Positions 16,397-26,289 of a stretch of DNA of 38,240 nucleotides are shown piece by piece. The position numbers and the translations under genes are program-made. The stretch covers positions 1-38,240 of the forward strand of contig JAJFHF010000054.1 of assembly GCA_021775775.1 (NCBI GenBank). The letters are read 5' to 3'. Under the pieces are notes generated by a model that saw nothing but the letters and a program-made list of their open reading frames with translations, was not told where the DNA came from and searched no databases. How positions within the stretch are numbered: the stretch's first letter is position 1; each line of letters starts with the position of its first letter. The DNA is from Hyphomicrobiaceae bacterium (GTDB lineage Bacteria; Pseudomonadota; Alphaproteobacteria; Rhizobiales; HXMU1428-3).

Positions 16397-17413
16397 TTAA
16401 TAATGATCTTCAAACCGTTTGGCCAGCTCTTCAATATTCTCTGGTGGCCAATTTGGTACTTCCATACCCAAATGCAGCCCCATGCCTGCCAAGACTTCTT
16501 TAATTTCATTCAAAGATTTACGTCCAAAGTTTGGAGTACGTAACATCTCTGCTTCAGTTTTCTGAATAAGATCACCGATATAAACAATGTTATCATTCTT
16601 AAGGCAGTTAGCTGAGCGAACAGAAAGCTCCAACTCATCAACCTTCTTCAAGAGCGCAGCATTAAACTCAAGTTCAGGCTGCTTTTCTTCAACCACTTCT
16701 TTTTGTGGCTCTTCAAAGTTCACAAAAATACTAAGTTGATCTTGCAAAATCCGCGCCGCCAAGGCAATCGCATCTTCAGGGATCACAGAGCCATCCGTAT
16801 GGATATCCATAATCAATTTATCATAATCAAGAATTTGTCCCTCGCGTGTATTCTCAACACGGTAAGAAACTTTACGCACGGGGCTATAAAGCGCATCAAC
16901 AGGGATCAAACCAATCGGCGCATCATCAGGCCGATTGCGATCAGCAGGCACATAACCTTTACCCGTCTTCGCTGTAAATTCCATATGAATACTAGCACCA
17001 TCATCAAGTGTACAAATCACATGCTCAGGATTAAGCACTTCAATTTCAGAAGAAACTTCAATATCACCGGCACGAACAACACCAGGACCGGTCTTTTGCA
17101 AAACCATCCGTTTAGTGCCTTCAGAATGAGCTTTAAGCGCGATCTCTTTAATATTCAAAACAATGTTGGTTACATCTTCTCTAACACCAGCGATGGAAGA
17201 AAACTCATGCAACACCCCATCAATATGCACAGATGTAATGGCGGCACCGCGCAAAGATGAAAGCAACACACGCCGCAGCGCATTGCCCAATGTCATACCA
17301 AATCCACGCTCTAACGGCTCAGCTGTTGCTGTTGCATGGCGCTTAGGATCGCGCCCGCCATGAATTTCCAATTTGCCTGGTTTAATAAGCTCTTGCCAAT
17401 TTTTCTGAATCAC
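16397..17413 (-). CDS. rpoA: RNA polymerase alpha subunit
   Basis: RpoA nucleates assembly of RNA polymerase and contacts UP elements and activators. The 338 residues include the N-terminal dimerisation domain ([17 protein letters not shown]) and, after an acidic linker (about 230-250, [14 protein letters not shown]), the C-terminal domain with [26 protein letters not shown] and [11 protein letters not shown]. The N-terminus [15 protein letters not shown] is typical of alphaproteobacteria. The start is GTG, with GAAGGG about ten nt upstream. It lies between rpsK and rplQ, as in the standard alpha operon. No rpsD is present between rpsK and rpoA, which is usual for this class. Confidence 0.98.
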   Translation of the reverse strand: MIQKNWQELIKPGKLEIHGGRDPKRHATATAEPLERGFGMTLGNALRRVLLSSLRGAAITSVHIDGVLHEFSSIAGVREDVTNIVLNIKEIALKAHSEGTKRMVLQKTGPGVVRAGDIEVSSEIEVLNPEHVICTLDDGASIHMEFTAKTGKGYVPADRNRPDDAPIGLIPVDALYSPVRKVSYRVENTREGQILDYDKLIMDIHTDGSVIPEDAIALAARILQDQLSIFVNFEEPQKEVVEEKQPELEFNAALLKKVDELELSVRSANCLKNDNIVYIGDLIQKTEAEMLRTPNFGRKSLNEIKEVLAGMGLHLGMEVPNWPPENIEELAKRFEDHY

Positions 17414-17512
17414 GTCTTGTTACCCTTCATTCTCAAAATAGTCCGCGCTCTATATCAAAGCTCTAAAGCGGCCTTTGGAGTAGGATTTCTCTTTATTTAC
17501 TCACCAACTCAA

Positions 17513-17902
17513 TTACACACGACGCCGTTTTCTAGGCCGGCAACCATTGTGAGGAATAGGTGTTACATCACGAATTGCAGTGATTTGGAAACCGATAGAT
17601 TGCAAAGCACGTAGCGCTGATTCGCGCCCAGAGCCAGGACCGGTTACTTCAACTTCCAAAGTTTTCATACCGTGATCTTGCGCTTTTTTACCCGCATCTT
17701 CTGCAGCCATTTGCGCTGCATAAGGTGTCGATTTGCGCGACCCCTTAAAGCCCATCGTTCCAGCTGAACTCCAGGAAATCGCATTTCCTTGCGCATCTGT
17801 AATGGTAATTTTTGTATTATTAAAGCTTGCGCTCACATGGGCAACACCTGATGAGATGTTCTTTTTTTCGCGTTTGCGAACCCGTGCTCTTTCCTGTGCC
17901 AT
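17513..17902 (-). CDS. rpsK: Ribosomal protein uS11
   Basis: S11 is a 30S platform protein contacting the mRNA exit region. The 129-residue product has the core [54 protein letters not shown] and the terminal [15 protein letters not shown], including the conserved NG pair that can be modified to isoaspartate in other bacteria. Length and ends match the family. It follows rpsM by about 90 nt and precedes rpoA by about 99 nt, wider spacing than in the S10 block. Confidence 0.98.
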   Translation of the reverse strand: MAQERARVRKREKKNISSGVAHVSASFNNTKITITDAQGNAISWSSAGTMGFKGSRKSTPYAAQMAAEDAGKKAQDHGMKTLEVEVTGPGSGRESALRALQSIGFQITAIRDVTPIPHNGCRPRKRRRV

Positions 17903-17992
17903 TAACTCTCTTCGCTCTCTTCAGTATGGAGCCATTCTTTAAGTCTCTTCAGCTAAGAACTAAAAATCTAAAGAACGGTGCCTATCTATAGT

Positions 17993-18361
17993 TTATTTCT
18001 TTTTGCCTGCAATGGCCTTAGATGGGCCTTTTCTTGTGCGTGCATTTGTATGTGTGCGTTGACCGCGCACTGGCAACCCCCGGCGATGACGAAGCCCACG
18101 ATAGCTACCAAGGTCCATCAAACGTTTGATGTTCATAGACACCTCACGTCGAAGATCACCTTCAACCAAATAATCCCGATCAATCGCTTCACGAATTTGA
18201 ATAACTTCAGCGTCAGACAATTCACTAACCCGGCGTTCACGCGGAATTTTAATTTCGTCACAGATTTGCGTCGCAAATTTACGGCCAATGCCATGAATAT
18301 AAGTGAGCGCAATTTCAACACGCTTATTAGTTGGTATATTAACACCTGCGATACGAGCCAC
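17993..18361 (-). CDS. rpsM: Ribosomal protein uS13
   Basis: S13 sits in the 30S head and bridges to the 50S subunit and P-site tRNA. The 122-residue protein starts [15 protein letters not shown] and contains the helix-two-turn-helix [11 protein letters not shown] and the tRNA-contacting tail [18 protein letters not shown]. The ORF track starts 16 codons upstream; the GTG at 18361 has GGAG six nt before it and gives the family-standard N-terminus. It opens the alpha operon behind a long leader with its own promoter-like sequence. Confidence 0.97.
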   Translation of the reverse strand: MARIAGVNIPTNKRVEIALTYIHGIGRKFATQICDEIKIPRERRVSELSDAEVIQIREAIDRDYLVEGDLRREVSMNIKRLMDLGSYRGLRHRRGLPVRGQRTHTNARTRKGPSKAIAGKKK

Positions 18362-18693
18362 AGTTCTCTCCTTGACTAAAAAGTCTTTTTCTTGAATTAG
18401 AGCCCTCATTTTAATGAGTGTGGCACATCGGCCTTGCTCTTTCTTTCAAATCGTCCAAATTCCATACACGCCTCATAAGAGGCAAATATCTACGCATAAA
18501 TTGCTGTTTTAGGAGCACTAACGCCAAAAACAGAGATATTGAAGACAAACACTCAAAGAACACCAAATGTGCACTTTGCAGCCATTTATCAACAATACGT
18601 CTCCGTGAAAAAGGATTTTGTAGGGCTTTACTAAGTTTTAGTCAAGCCTTTACCCCACTTCACAGTCATTAAAAACAAAGCTAATGATCAAAA
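18362..18693 (-). other. Alpha-operon leader between adk and rpsM
   Basis: The 332-nt spacer holds no credible gene. It contains a sigma70-like promoter near the adk end, giving an untranslated leader of about 250 nt before rpsM. Two short hairpins are visible in it: GCCTC-ataa-GAGGC at 18470-18483, and CTGTTTT paired with AAAACAG around 18502-18533. The leader could carry ribosomal-protein feedback control; I see no match to a leader I know. Confidence 0.5.
18617..18645 (-). promoter_or_regulatory. Sigma70-like promoter of the rpsM-rpsK-rpoA-rplQ operon
   Basis: On the minus strand TTGACT (18645-18640) and TACAAA (18622-18617) are separated by exactly 17 nt. It lies directly after adk and points toward rpsM. 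Spacing and -35 are near consensus and the -10 is fair. It would let the alpha operon be expressed apart from spc. Confidence 0.6.
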
Positions 18694-19347
18694 TTACGCT
18701 TTGTCGTTTAAAATCGCCTCAATTGAGCCCGTCACACCAGACATGTCTGCCATTCCATCAATTGAAACCAAATTATCTTTAGCAAAATAATAGCCAATCA
18801 AAGGAGAGGTCTCCTTGTAATAAGCTAGTAATCTTGAGCGTAATGTTTCTTCATTGTCATCTGCGCGCCGTTTAAAGTCATTTGCGCCGCAATTATCACA
18901 AACGCCCTCAACCTTAGGGACGCGAAATTTATCATGATACCCTTCACCGCACGCACCGCAGGTATAACGCCCTGTAATGCGCTCAACAAGTTTGTCATCA
19001 TCAACACGCATTTCAATAACGCAATTAAGAGACTTTCCCTTGCTGGCCAACAAATCTTCTAACGCTGCAGCTTGCGGCAAAGTGCGCGGAAAGCCATCCA
19101 GTATAAATCCGCTAGCACAATCAGGCTCATCAATCCGGTCAGATATAATGCCAATAACAATCTCATCAGAAACAAGCCCGCCAGATTCCATCACAGCCTT
19201 GGCTTTCAACCCAACTTCAGAACCAGCAGCCACTGCGGCGCGCAACATATCACCAGTTGAGAGTTGCACAAGGCCACGTCCCTTTTCAATGATACGAGCC
19301 TGGGTCCCTTTACCAGCCCCTGGTGGGCCTAATAAGATTATATTCAT
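18694..19347 (-). CDS. adk: Adenylate kinase, zinc-binding LID type
   Basis: Adk converts AMP and ATP into two ADP. The 217-residue long-form enzyme has P-loop GPPGAGKGTQ at residues 7-16, the AMP-binding LSTGDMLRAA and GFPRTLPQAAAL segments, and an extended LID. Four LID cysteines (CGAC and CDNC within TCGACGEGYHDKF...VCDNCG) should bind zinc, a feature of many bacterial Adk proteins but not of E. coli Adk. Its ATG overlaps the secY stop as ATGA. The order secY-adk-rpsM is common in alphaproteobacteria. Confidence 0.97.
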   Translation of the reverse strand: MNIILLGPPGAGKGTQARIIEKGRGLVQLSTGDMLRAAVAAGSEVGLKAKAVMESGGLVSDEIVIGIISDRIDEPDCASGFILDGFPRTLPQAAALEDLLASKGKSLNCVIEMRVDDDKLVERITGRYTCGACGEGYHDKFRVPKVEGVCDNCGANDFKRRADDNEETLRSRLLAYYKETSPLIGYYFAKDNLVSIDGMADMSGVTGSIEAILNDKA

Positions 19348-20690
19348 CTGCGCCGCGCTCCGCGTAATTTGGATTTCTTGATCAACCCTTCATACTGATG
19401 CGCAAGCAAATGACTTTGCACTTGTGCAACTGTATCCATTGTAACACTCACAACAATAAGCAATGAGGTTCCCCCAAGGGCAAAAGACACAGCTGTATAG
19501 GATTGTAAATACTCAGGTAGCACACAAACCAACGCCAAGTAAATGGCACCTACGACGGTAATACGCGTCAAAACATAATCAATATATTCAGCCGTTTTAC
19601 TACCCGGGCGGATACCAGGAATAAAGCCACCATATTTTTTCAAATTGTCGGCTGTATCATCAGGGTTAAACACAATGGCTGTATAGAAAAAGGCAAAGAA
19701 AATAATCAGCGCGACATAAATCGCCAAATATAAGGGCTGTCCGCGCCCAAGCATGGCCGTTATGGTCGCCATCCATTCAGAGCCAGATGAGGTCCCAAAA
19801 GCTGAAAACGTAGCAGGGAGCAACAACAAACTAGAGGCAAAGATCGGCGGGATAACACCAGCAGTGTTTAATTTCAACGGCAAGTGAGAACTGTCACCTT
19901 GCGCCATACGGTTACCCATTTGTCGTTTTGGGTATTGCACCAGTAAGCGGCGTTGAGCGCGTTCCATGAACACGATAATCGCAATAATCGCAATCACACC
20001 AACAAGCAACGCAACCAGAACAGGTGCTGGCAATGTCCCTTTACGTGACAATTCAAACGCACTGGCAAAAGCGCCCGGTAACTCAGCCACAATACCGGCA
20101 AAGATGATCAAAGAAATACCATTCCCAATCCCGCGCGCCGTAATTTGTTCACCAAGCCACATTAAGAACACTGTGCCGCCAACAAGGGTGACCACTGTGG
20201 TCGCTCTAAAGAAGATACCAGGCTCCAACACAACACCATTGGTTGTGCCCTCTAAGCCAACAGCAATGCCATACGCTTGCAAGGTTGCCAAAATCACCGT
20301 GCCATAACGTGTATATTGATTGATTTGTTTGCGGCCCTGTTCACCCTCTTTTTTCAATTGCTCAAGATGAGGGGATACAGTCGTCAACAACTGAATAATA
20401 ATCGAAGCCGAGATATACGGCATGATATTAAGCGCAAAAATCGCCATACGAGAAATAGCGCCGCCAGCAAACAAATTAAGCTGATCAAGTATGGTGCCAC
20501 CACCGGTGCCATTCCCTTGAAAAACAGAACGCAAAGCTTCTAAGTCAACACCAGGGATAGGAATATATGTTCCAAGGCGATAAACCAACAAAGCTGCAAG
20601 TGTAAACCAAATGCGCTTCTTAAGCTCTTCTGCTTTACCAATAGCAGAGAAGTTTAAATTAGCGGCTAATTGTTCTGCAGCTGAAACCAT
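19344..20690 (-). CDS. secY: Preprotein translocase subunit SecY
   Basis: SecY is the protein-conducting channel of the inner membrane. The 448-residue protein begins with the amphipathic KAEELKKRIWFTLAALLVYRLGTYIPIPG and has ten hydrophobic segments. It carries the plug/TM2 region (GGAISRMAIFALNIMPYISASII), PKRQMGNRMAQG in a cytoplasmic loop, and the conserved IPGIRPG before TM9. The C-terminus ends HQYEGLIKKSKLRGARRR, basic as usual. It follows rplO by 98 nt, typical of the spc operon, and is coupled to adk. Confidence 0.98.
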   Translation of the reverse strand: MVSAAEQLAANLNFSAIGKAEELKKRIWFTLAALLVYRLGTYIPIPGVDLEALRSVFQGNGTGGGTILDQLNLFAGGAISRMAIFALNIMPYISASIIIQLLTTVSPHLEQLKKEGEQGRKQINQYTRYGTVILATLQAYGIAVGLEGTTNGVVLEPGIFFRATTVVTLVGGTVFLMWLGEQITARGIGNGISLIIFAGIVAELPGAFASAFELSRKGTLPAPVLVALLVGVIAIIAIIVFMERAQRRLLVQYPKRQMGNRMAQGDSSHLPLKLNTAGVIPPIFASSLLLLPATFSAFGTSSGSEWMATITAMLGRGQPLYLAIYVALIIFFAFFYTAIVFNPDDTADNLKKYGGFIPGIRPGSKTAEYIDYVLTRITVVGAIYLALVCVLPEYLQSYTAVSFALGGTSLLIVVSVTMDTVAQVQSHLLAHQYEGLIKKSKLRGARRR

Positions 20691-20788
20691 GTTTTTCTAT
20701 ATCCCTAATACCAGGCCTAATGACTAAACTTTACATGTTTAATATGGGCAAGGTCCTGACTTTTACAATCAAGACCCGCCTTTAAATA

Positions 20789-21277
20789 TTATTTCTCGTC
20801 CGCTTCTTTTTCGCCCTTAGGAGCTAAGATCGTAATTTTGCCACCAGCTTTTTCAATCGCTTCAATGGCCCCTTTAGAGGCGCCAGCGGCTTCAATTGTT
20901 AATTTAGCTTTCAACTCGCCATTCCCAAGAATGCGAACCCCATCTTTAACACGGCGCAAAATACCCACTTCAACCAAAGAAGCGACAGTGATGGTATCAC
21001 CTGTTTTTAGCTTTTTATCATCAATAGCTTTTTGCAAACGGTCCAAATTCACTTCATTGAAGTCTTTGGCAAAGATGTTCGTAAACCCGCGTTTTGGCAA
21101 CCGGCGGTGAATAGGCATTTGCCCACCTTCAAAGCCTTTGATCGCCACACCTGAGCGAGATTTCTGCCCCTTAACACCGCGTCCGCCAGTTTTACCTTTG
21201 CCAGACCCAATACCGCGCCCTACACGCTTCTTCTCGCGTGTAGCACCAGGATTATCTCTTAATTCATTCAATCGCAT
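20789..21277 (-). CDS. rplO: Ribosomal protein uL15
   Basis: L15 is a late-assembling 50S protein. The 162-residue product has [38 protein letters not shown], the glycine- and lysine-rich family N-terminus, then [18 protein letters not shown]. The C-terminus carries [12 protein letters not shown] followed by an acidic-lysine tail (GEKEADEK), longer than E. coli L15 but usual in alphaproteobacteria. It is 30 nt downstream of rpmD. Confidence 0.98.
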   Translation of the reverse strand: MRLNELRDNPGATREKKRVGRGIGSGKGKTGGRGVKGQKSRSGVAIKGFEGGQMPIHRRLPKRGFTNIFAKDFNEVNLDRLQKAIDDKKLKTGDTITVASLVEVGILRRVKDGVRILGNGELKAKLTIEAAGASKGAIEAIEKAGGKITILAPKGEKEADEK

Positions 21278-21307
21278 AATCGCGTTTCCTTATTTAGGCA
21301 ATAAGCT

Positions 21308-21490
21308 CTAATCAACAATCCGCACCAAATGCGGAATAGAATTGACCATACCGCGCACAGACGGTGTATCTTCTAATGTACGTTGCTCACGAGCTTTTCT
21401 AAGGCCAAGACCTGTCAGTGTCGCACGTTGTTTCTCAGTTTGGCGAATGGGGCTACCAGTCCGCTCAACAGTGATTGTCTTTTTAGCCAT
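21308..21490 (-). CDS. rpmD: Ribosomal protein uL30
   Basis: L30 is a small 50S protein. The 60-residue product ([19 protein letters not shown], then [25 protein letters not shown]) is full length for the bacterial family. It precedes rplO by 30 nt. Unlike the tight junctions elsewhere in spc, a 136-nt spacer with a strong hairpin separates it from rpsE upstream. Confidence 0.97.
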   Translation of the reverse strand: MAKKTITVERTGSPIRQTEKQRATLTGLGLRKAREQRTLEDTPSVRGMVNSIPHLVRIVD

Positions 21491-21543
21491 ATTTACAGTT
21501 CCTATTTGACACTTCTTTGAGGCCTAACAATTCTTAAACTCTA

Positions 21544-21582
21544 ATGAGATCATTTACGATTATTAAATCACAATGATCTCAT
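21544..21582 (-). other. Stable hairpin in the rpsE-rpmD spacer
   Basis: A perfect 11-bp inverted repeat, ATGAGATCATT / AATGATCTCAT, encloses a 17-nt loop that can itself pair (GATT-atta-AATC). No T-run follows on the minus strand, so it is not a standard terminator. It lies inside the spc operon. A role as an RNA-processing site, attenuator or 3'-end stabiliser is inference. Confidence 0.6.
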
Positions 21583-21626
21583 CACTAATATCTACAATTA
21601 CAAGCCAACTATTATACGTCAGCTAC

Positions 21627-22187
21627 TTACACATCAGCCTGTAGTTGATTATCACCAGCACCATCACGGCGGCGAGCAACAATTTCGCTCACCTTTTTAC
21701 CGCGCCGTGCAGCCACACCACGTGGGCTGTCTTCTGCTTTTAGGGCATCAAACGTCGCTCGTACCATATTGTAAGGGTTCGAGCTGCCTTGTGATTTAGC
21801 AACAACATCTTGCACACCAAGCATTTCAAATACAGCACGCATCGGACCACCAGCAATAATACCAGTACCAGGAGGCGCTGCACGTAGCAAAACCCGTCCC
21901 GCGCCATGGCGCCCTAATACATCATGATGCAAAGTACGTCCTTCGCGAAGCGGCACTTTAATCAAGTTACGTTTGGCAGCCTCTGTCGCTTTACGGATCG
22001 CTTCAGGCACTTCACGCGCTTTACCATGACCAAAGCCAACCCGGCCCTTTTGATCCCCAACAACCACAAGGGCTGCAAAACCAAAACGCCGGCCGCCTTT
22101 AACCACTTTAGCAACGCGATTAATGTGAACAAGCTTGTCTACAAACTCGCTGTCTTTTTCTTCCCGATCTTTAGGGTTCCGTGCCAC
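21627..22187 (-). CDS. rpsE: Ribosomal protein uS5
   Basis: S5 takes part in decoding fidelity and mRNA unwinding. The 186-residue product has the N-terminal dsRNA-binding-like domain with [37 protein letters not shown]. The C-terminal domain has [23 protein letters not shown] and [22 protein letters not shown]- and C-terminal extensions make it longer than E. coli S5 (167), common in this class. It follows rplR by 22 nt. Confidence 0.98.
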   Translation of the reverse strand: MARNPKDREEKDSEFVDKLVHINRVAKVVKGGRRFGFAALVVVGDQKGRVGFGHGKAREVPEAIRKATEAAKRNLIKVPLREGRTLHHDVLGRHGAGRVLLRAAPPGTGIIAGGPMRAVFEMLGVQDVVAKSQGSSNPYNMVRATFDALKAEDSPRGVAARRGKKVSEIVARRRDGAGDNQLQADV

Positions 22188-22209
22188 GTGTGTCGTCCTT
22201 TTCTAAAAT

Positions 22210-22572
22210 TTAAAACTTCAAGCCGTTTTCGCGCGCTGCATCTGCAAGGGCTTTGACCCGGCCATGATAAATATAGCCCCCACGGTCAAAAATAACCTCT
22301 TCAACACCAGCTTTCTTGCCGCGTTCGGCAATGAGGCTTCCGATTTCTTCAGCAGCAGCAACAGTGCTACCATTTTTAAGCTTCCCGCGCAGATCCTTAT
22401 CCATGCTAGAAGCAGAGGCTAAAGTTTTGCCGGTTTTATCGCAAATAATCTGCGCATAAATATGTTGTGAAGAGCGATTGACTGAAAGTCTCGCCCGTCC
22501 GTTTGCAACGCGGCGCAATGACCGGCGGACCCGGGCTTTACGGCGTTCAAATGTCGATTTTCGTGCGCTCAT
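22210..22572 (-). CDS. rplR: Ribosomal protein uL18
   Basis: L18 binds 5S rRNA together with L5 and helps dock it onto the 50S subunit. The 120-residue protein has the basic [22 protein letters not shown], then [22 protein letters not shown], and ends [26 protein letters not shown], all hallmark L18 segments. Length is standard. It lies between rplF and rpsE in normal spc order. Confidence 0.98.
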   Translation of the reverse strand: MSARKSTFERRKARVRRSLRRVANGRARLSVNRSSQHIYAQIICDKTGKTLASASSMDKDLRGKLKNGSTVAAAEEIGSLIAERGKKAGVEEVIFDRGGYIYHGRVKALADAARENGLKF

Positions 22573-22627
22573 GTCTTTCTATTCCTTTGCTCAAACAAAT
22601 GGCTAATGAAAAGCCCGCTTGAGTTTT

Positions 22628-23161
22628 CTATTTCTTCTTACCTTCTTTACGGAAGATATATTCATCTTTATATTTAATACCCTTACCCTTGTAAGGCTCA
22701 GGTGGACGATAGCGGCGAATTTCAGCAGCCACTTGCCCTACAACCTGTTTTTCCATACCAGAGACAACAATCTCAGTTTGGCTAGGACACTCAATCTTAA
22801 TTCCATCAGGCGCGCTATACAAAACATCATGGCTAAGCCCCAGTGCCAAAGAAAGATCTTTACCCTTCATTTGCGCACGATAACCAACACCATTGATCTC
22901 TAACTGCTTCGTAAATCCATTAGAGACACCATCCAAAATATTTTGCAACAAAGAACGCGACAAGCCCCAAACAGAGCGCGCACGCTTAGATTGGTTAATT
23001 GGATTTAATTGCACGCCATCTTCGGTTTGCTCAACAGTAACTTCATCAAGCAATGTCAGTGATAATTCACCCTTAGAGCCCTTTGCACGAACTGTCTGAC
23101 CGTCGATTTTAACGTCCACACCAGACGGGATGGCAATAGGCTTTTTCCCGATTCTTGACAT
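22628..23161 (-). CDS. rplF: Ribosomal protein uL6
   Basis: L6 sits near the sarcin-ricin loop where GTPase factors bind. The 177-residue product has [15 protein letters not shown] at its N-terminus, two tandem homologous folds, and the C-terminal [16 protein letters not shown] motif. The ORF track begins at a GTG three codons upstream; the ATG at 23161 gives the family-standard start, with AAGGAAGGG ahead of it. It is in normal spc order between rpsH and rplR. Confidence 0.98.
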   Translation of the reverse strand: MSRIGKKPIAIPSGVDVKIDGQTVRAKGSKGELSLTLLDEVTVEQTEDGVQLNPINQSKRARSVWGLSRSLLQNILDGVSNGFTKQLEINGVGYRAQMKGKDLSLALGLSHDVLYSAPDGIKIECPSQTEIVVSGMEKQVVGQVAAEIRRYRPPEPYKGKGIKYKDEYIFRKEGKKK

Positions 23162-23213
23162 GGTTTTCACCCTTCCTTGTTTTGCAAACTGTAAATCAAA
23201 TTATCTCTATAAT

Positions 23214-23612
23214 TTAAAATACGTTGCATAAAATTTCGCCGCCAACATTGGCTTCTCGTGCATCACTATCAGACATCACACCCTTAGGTGTCGATAAAAT
23301 AGCAACGCCAAGACCATTAGCAACCATTGGCACATTTTTAACCGCTGAATAAACCCGGCGACCCGGTGTAGATACACGGCTGATTTCACGGATAACAGGA
23401 TCACCATTGTGATACTTTAATTCGATCTCAATTTCAGAACGACCATTATCATAATCTACAGTTGCGTACCCTCTGATGAAACCTTCTTTTTGAAGAACAT
23501 CAAGCACACGTACACGCAATTTTGAGGCTGGTGTAACAACTTTATTTTTTTGGCGCATTTGCGCATTTCTAATTCGGGTTAACATATCCCCGAGTGGATC
23601 TGTCATTGTCAT
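23214..23612 (-). CDS. rpsH: Ribosomal protein uS8
   Basis: S8 is a primary 16S rRNA binder and in E. coli represses the spc operon. The 132-residue product has [40 protein letters not shown] and the C-terminal [31 protein letters not shown]. The ATG at 23612 has GGAG about ten nt upstream; an in-frame ATG two codons later is the alternative. It lies 14 nt after rpsN. Confidence 0.98.
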   Translation of the reverse strand: MTMTDPLGDMLTRIRNAQMRQKNKVVTPASKLRVRVLDVLQKEGFIRGYATVDYDNGRSEIEIELKYHNGDPVIREISRVSTPGRRVYSAVKNVPMVANGLGVAILSTPKGVMSDSDAREANVGGEILCNVF

Positions 23613-23626
23613 GAACAGGTCTCTCC

Positions 23627-23932
23627 TTACCAGCTAGACTTTACCATTCCAGGAATTAGACCTTGATTGGTCAACTCCCGTAGCGCGACGCGCGATAGTT
23701 TCAGCTTTCTATAAAAACCGCGTGGGCGGCCTGTGAGTTGACACCGATTACGCATCCGATTTGGACTTGAATTGCGTGGCAATTCAGCCAATTGCAATTG
23801 CGCTTTAAATCGATCTTCAGCAGCAATACTCTTGTCTCTAGCAATTGCTTTAAGACGAGCACGCCTTGATGAATTTTGTTTGACCAGCCTTTTGCGTTTA
23901 ACATCACGCTCGATCATTGACTTTTTTGCCAT
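23627..23932 (-). CDS. rpsN: Ribosomal protein uS14, zinc-free long form
   Basis: S14 lies in the 30S head. The 101-residue protein is the long C-minus type: it has a single cysteine ([16 protein letters not shown]) rather than the CxxC pairs of zinc-binding S14, so it should not need zinc. The conserved [18 protein letters not shown] region and the [11 protein letters not shown] terminus are intact. It follows rplE by 30 nt. Confidence 0.98.
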   Translation of the reverse strand: MAKKSMIERDVKRKRLVKQNSSRRARLKAIARDKSIAAEDRFKAQLQLAELPRNSSPNRMRNRCQLTGRPRGFYRKLKLSRVALRELTNQGLIPGMVKSSW

Positions 23933-23962
23933 TCTTATCCTCCGGTCCGTTTCCCGATAAAA

Positions 23963-24532
23963 CTATTTGTCGTCATCTTCAGGGAAAGGGAAGTTAAATC
24001 CTTTTAACAAGGCCCGTGCTTCATCATCGTTTGGTGCAGTGGTACATACAATCACATCCATGCCCCAAATTTGATCAACCTTATCATAGTCAATCTCAGG
24101 AAATACGATGTGCTCTTTAATGCCCATTGCATAATTGCCTCGTCCATCAAAACTCTTTGGGTTCAACCCACGAAAGTCTTTCACACGTGGCAAGGCGATG
24201 GTGACCAAACGGTCCAAAAACTCAAACATACGCGCTTTGCGCAATGTAACTTTTGCACCCAAAGCCATTTCTTCACGCACTTTAAAACCAGCAATGGATT
24301 TACGCGCTTTTGTAAAGACGGGCTTTTGACCTGCAATCAAAGTCAAATCCTCATAAGCTGATTGAACTTTCTTGCGATCATTCACAGCTTCACCAATCCC
24401 CATATTGATAACAACCTTATCAATCTTTGGGATCTGCATAACATTTTCGTATTTAAACTCTTTCATCAACGCGTCACGAATAACGTCGTTATATTGAGTT
24501 TTTAAACGTGGAATATAGCTTGCCTCAGCCAT
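23963..24532 (-). CDS. rplE: Ribosomal protein uL5
   Basis: L5 binds 5S rRNA and contacts P-site tRNA. The 189-residue product shows [65 protein letters not shown] and [10 protein letters not shown]. It carries the longer N-terminus usual for alphaproteobacteria. The ORF track's first codon is TTG; the ATG one codon later (24532) is preferred and overlaps the end of rplX by 8 nt, with GGAG about nine nt upstream inside rplX. Translational coupling to rplX is expected. Confidence 0.98.
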   Translation of the reverse strand: MAEASYIPRLKTQYNDVIRDALMKEFKYENVMQIPKIDKVVINMGIGEAVNDRKKVQSAYEDLTLIAGQKPVFTKARKSIAGFKVREEMALGAKVTLRKARMFEFLDRLVTIALPRVKDFRGLNPKSFDGRGNYAMGIKEHIVFPEIDYDKVDQIWGMDVIVCTTAPNDDEARALLKGFNFPFPEDDDK

Positions 24533-24845
24533 CAATCACTTCTCCTGAACGCTTAGCAAAGCGCACTTTGCGGCCATCATCTAAGGTCTTCATACCAACA
24601 CGAGTTGGCTTACCATCTTTTGGATCTTCAACCCCAAGGTTAGAAATATGAATGGCTGCTTCTTTTGAAATAATGCCGCCCTCTTGAGCTTGTGATTGGC
24701 GCTGATGACGTTTAATCATATTCACACCAGTAACAATCGCCCGTCCTTCTTTAGGAAGCATTTTGACAATTTCGCCACTCTTGCCTTTATCTTTGCCTGA
24801 GAGCACAACAACCTTGTCACCTTTTTTAATTTTCAACTTAGTCAT
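24525..24845 (-). CDS. rplX: Ribosomal protein uL24
   Basis: L24 starts 50S assembly and lies at the tunnel exit. The 106-residue protein opens with a KOW motif ([27 protein letters not shown]), followed by [18 protein letters not shown] and the [21 protein letters not shown]-terminus. Its last codons overlap the rplE start. It starts two nt after the rplN stop, so rplN, rplX and rplE form a tightly coupled set. Confidence 0.98.
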   Translation of the reverse strand: MTKLKIKKGDKVVVLSGKDKGKSGEIVKMLPKEGRAIVTGVNMIKRHQRQSQAQEGGIISKEAAIHISNLGVEDPKDGKPTRVGMKTLDDGRKVRFAKRSGEVIDG

Positions 24846-24847
24846 GA

Positions 24848-25216
24848 TTAAAGAACCTCCGGCGCTAGAGACACGATCTTCATTTGATTTTTAGCGCGCA
24901 ACTCACGCGTAACAGGGCCAAAAATACGAGTGCCAATTGGCTCCCCGCCCTGGTTGATCAAAACAGCTGCATTGCGATCAAAACGAATAAGGCTACCATC
25001 TTGGCGGCGCACACCTTTAGCTGTGCGCACAACAACCGCTTTCATAACCTGACCTTTTTTCACACGTCCGCGCGGTATAGCTTCTTTCACACTCACCACA
25101 ATGGTATCACCAATTGAAGCATATTTGCGTTTAGAGCCACCAAGCACTTTGATGCACTGTACACGGCGGGCGCCAGAATTGTCCGCCACATCCAGGTTTG
25201 TTTGCATCTGTATCAT
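24848..25216 (-). CDS. rplN: Ribosomal protein uL14
   Basis: L14 forms intersubunit bridges and is the target of the silencing factor RsfS. The 122-residue product starts [27 protein letters not shown] and ends [14 protein letters not shown], exactly the family length, with the [23 protein letters not shown] core. It is conventionally the first gene of the spc operon. Here only 42 nt separate it from rpsQ and I see no clear promoter in that gap, so S10 and spc are probably co-transcribed. Confidence 0.98.
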   Translation of the reverse strand: MIQMQTNLDVADNSGARRVQCIKVLGGSKRKYASIGDTIVVSVKEAIPRGRVKKGQVMKAVVVRTAKGVRRQDGSLIRFDRNAAVLINQGGEPIGTRIFGPVTRELRAKNQMKIVSLAPEVL

Positions 25217-25258
25217 TATAACAATCCTTTATTACAAGCTAAGCTTGACGAAATAGTA

Positions 25259-25492
25259 TTAATTAGAACCTTGAACAATCCAGCGTTTTTGCTTTGAAAT
25301 TGGCGGACATTCTTCGATTTTCACCAAATCACCCGTTTTGAATTTATTGTCTTCATCATGAGCGTGGTACTTCTTAGAGCGGCGCACAACCTTCTTATAT
25401 AAAGGATGTGTAAAACGGCGCTCAACTTTAACAACAACGGTTTTATCCGTTTTGTCGCTAACCACTTCACCTTGCAAAATTCGTTTCGGCAT
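25259..25492 (-). CDS. rpsQ: Ribosomal protein uS17
   Basis: S17 is an early-binding 30S protein with an OB fold. The 77-residue protein begins [21 protein letters not shown] and contains [22 protein letters not shown] and [18 protein letters not shown], all typical. It follows rpmC by 33 nt and closes the S10 gene set. Confidence 0.98.
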   Translation of the reverse strand: MPKRILQGEVVSDKTDKTVVVKVERRFTHPLYKKVVRRSKKYHAHDEDNKFKTGDLVKIEECPPISKQKRWIVQGSN

Positions 25493-25525
25493 ATTCTTAG
25501 TTCCTCAACACGAAAGCTAAAAAGC

Positions 25526-25723
25526 TTATGCGCTTGCTGTTTTCTTTTCCCGAAGGACAGTTTTTACTTTAGCAATCTCACGTCGCACGATGCGCACTCG
25601 TGATGTGTTTTCCATTTGGCCAGTGGCCGCTTGAAAACGTAAGTTAAATTGCTCTTTTTTTAGCTTAACCAACTCATCATCAAGTTGGTCAGGCGTCTTA
25701 TCTCTTAAATCACTTGCCTTCAT
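25526..25723 (-). CDS. rpmC: Ribosomal protein uL29
   Basis: L29 is a small helical protein at the tunnel exit, near the docking site for trigger factor and SRP. The 65-residue product starts [18 protein letters not shown] and has the conserved [24 protein letters not shown]. The ORF track extends nine codons upstream; the ATG at 25723 is preferred for family length and an upstream AGGA. It is 58 nt after rplP. Confidence 0.97.
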   Translation of the reverse strand: MKASDLRDKTPDQLDDELVKLKKEQFNLRFQAATGQMENTSRVRIVRREIAKVKTVLREKKTASA

Positions 25724-25781
25724 TCGGCTTAGTCCTTCAAATCCAAACATTTATCGCTATCTACTCTTAAGACACAAAAGC

Positions 25782-26195
25782 CTAATGGCCCAAGCGCTTA
25801 ACGATCCGGGTTTTAATCGGTAACTTTGCGGATGCTAGTTCTAAAGCAACACGCGCTGTTTCATCATCAACACCATCTATCTCAAACATAATCCGTCCAG
25901 GCTTAACTCGGGCGGCCCAAAATTCAGGGGTACCCTTACCTTTACCCATGCGCACTTCAGTCGGCTTTTTCGATACCGGCACATCAGGAAAAATCCGGAT
26001 CCAAACACGGCCTGCACGCTTCATTTGGCGCGTCATCGCCCGGCGAGCCGCTTCAATTTGGCGCGCTGTCACACGTTCAGGCTCAAGCGCCTTCAAACCA
26101 TAAGAACCAAAGTTCAAAGTACTACCACCTTTAGCAGCCCCTTTGATCCGTCCTTTATGCGCCTTGCGGAATTTTGTCCGTTTCGGTTGCAACAT
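25782..26195 (-). CDS. rplP: Ribosomal protein uL16
   Basis: L16 helps position A-site tRNA near the peptidyl transferase centre. The 137-residue product shows [16 protein letters not shown], the basic [48 protein letters not shown] region (including the arginine that is hydroxylated in some bacteria) and [19 protein letters not shown]. It is full length. A gap of 129 nt with a small hairpin separates it from rpsC upstream. Confidence 0.98.
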   Translation of the reverse strand: MLQPKRTKFRKAHKGRIKGAAKGGSTLNFGSYGLKALEPERVTARQIEAARRAMTRQMKRAGRVWIRIFPDVPVSKKPTEVRMGKGKGTPEFWAARVKPGRIMFEIDGVDDETARVALELASAKLPIKTRIVKRLGH

Positions 26196-26289
26196 GTTCT
26201 TGTTCCTTTACTGAAAGACCAATTTGTTTGAAACAAAATAAAGCCTTAAAATTTGCAAACACTTTAATCTATACAAAAGCGTTTTATCT

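Noticed and set aside
16703-17260. 185-aa plus-strand ORF
   Set aside because: It is the shadow of rpoA; its composition is that of antisense alphaproteobacterial coding sequence.
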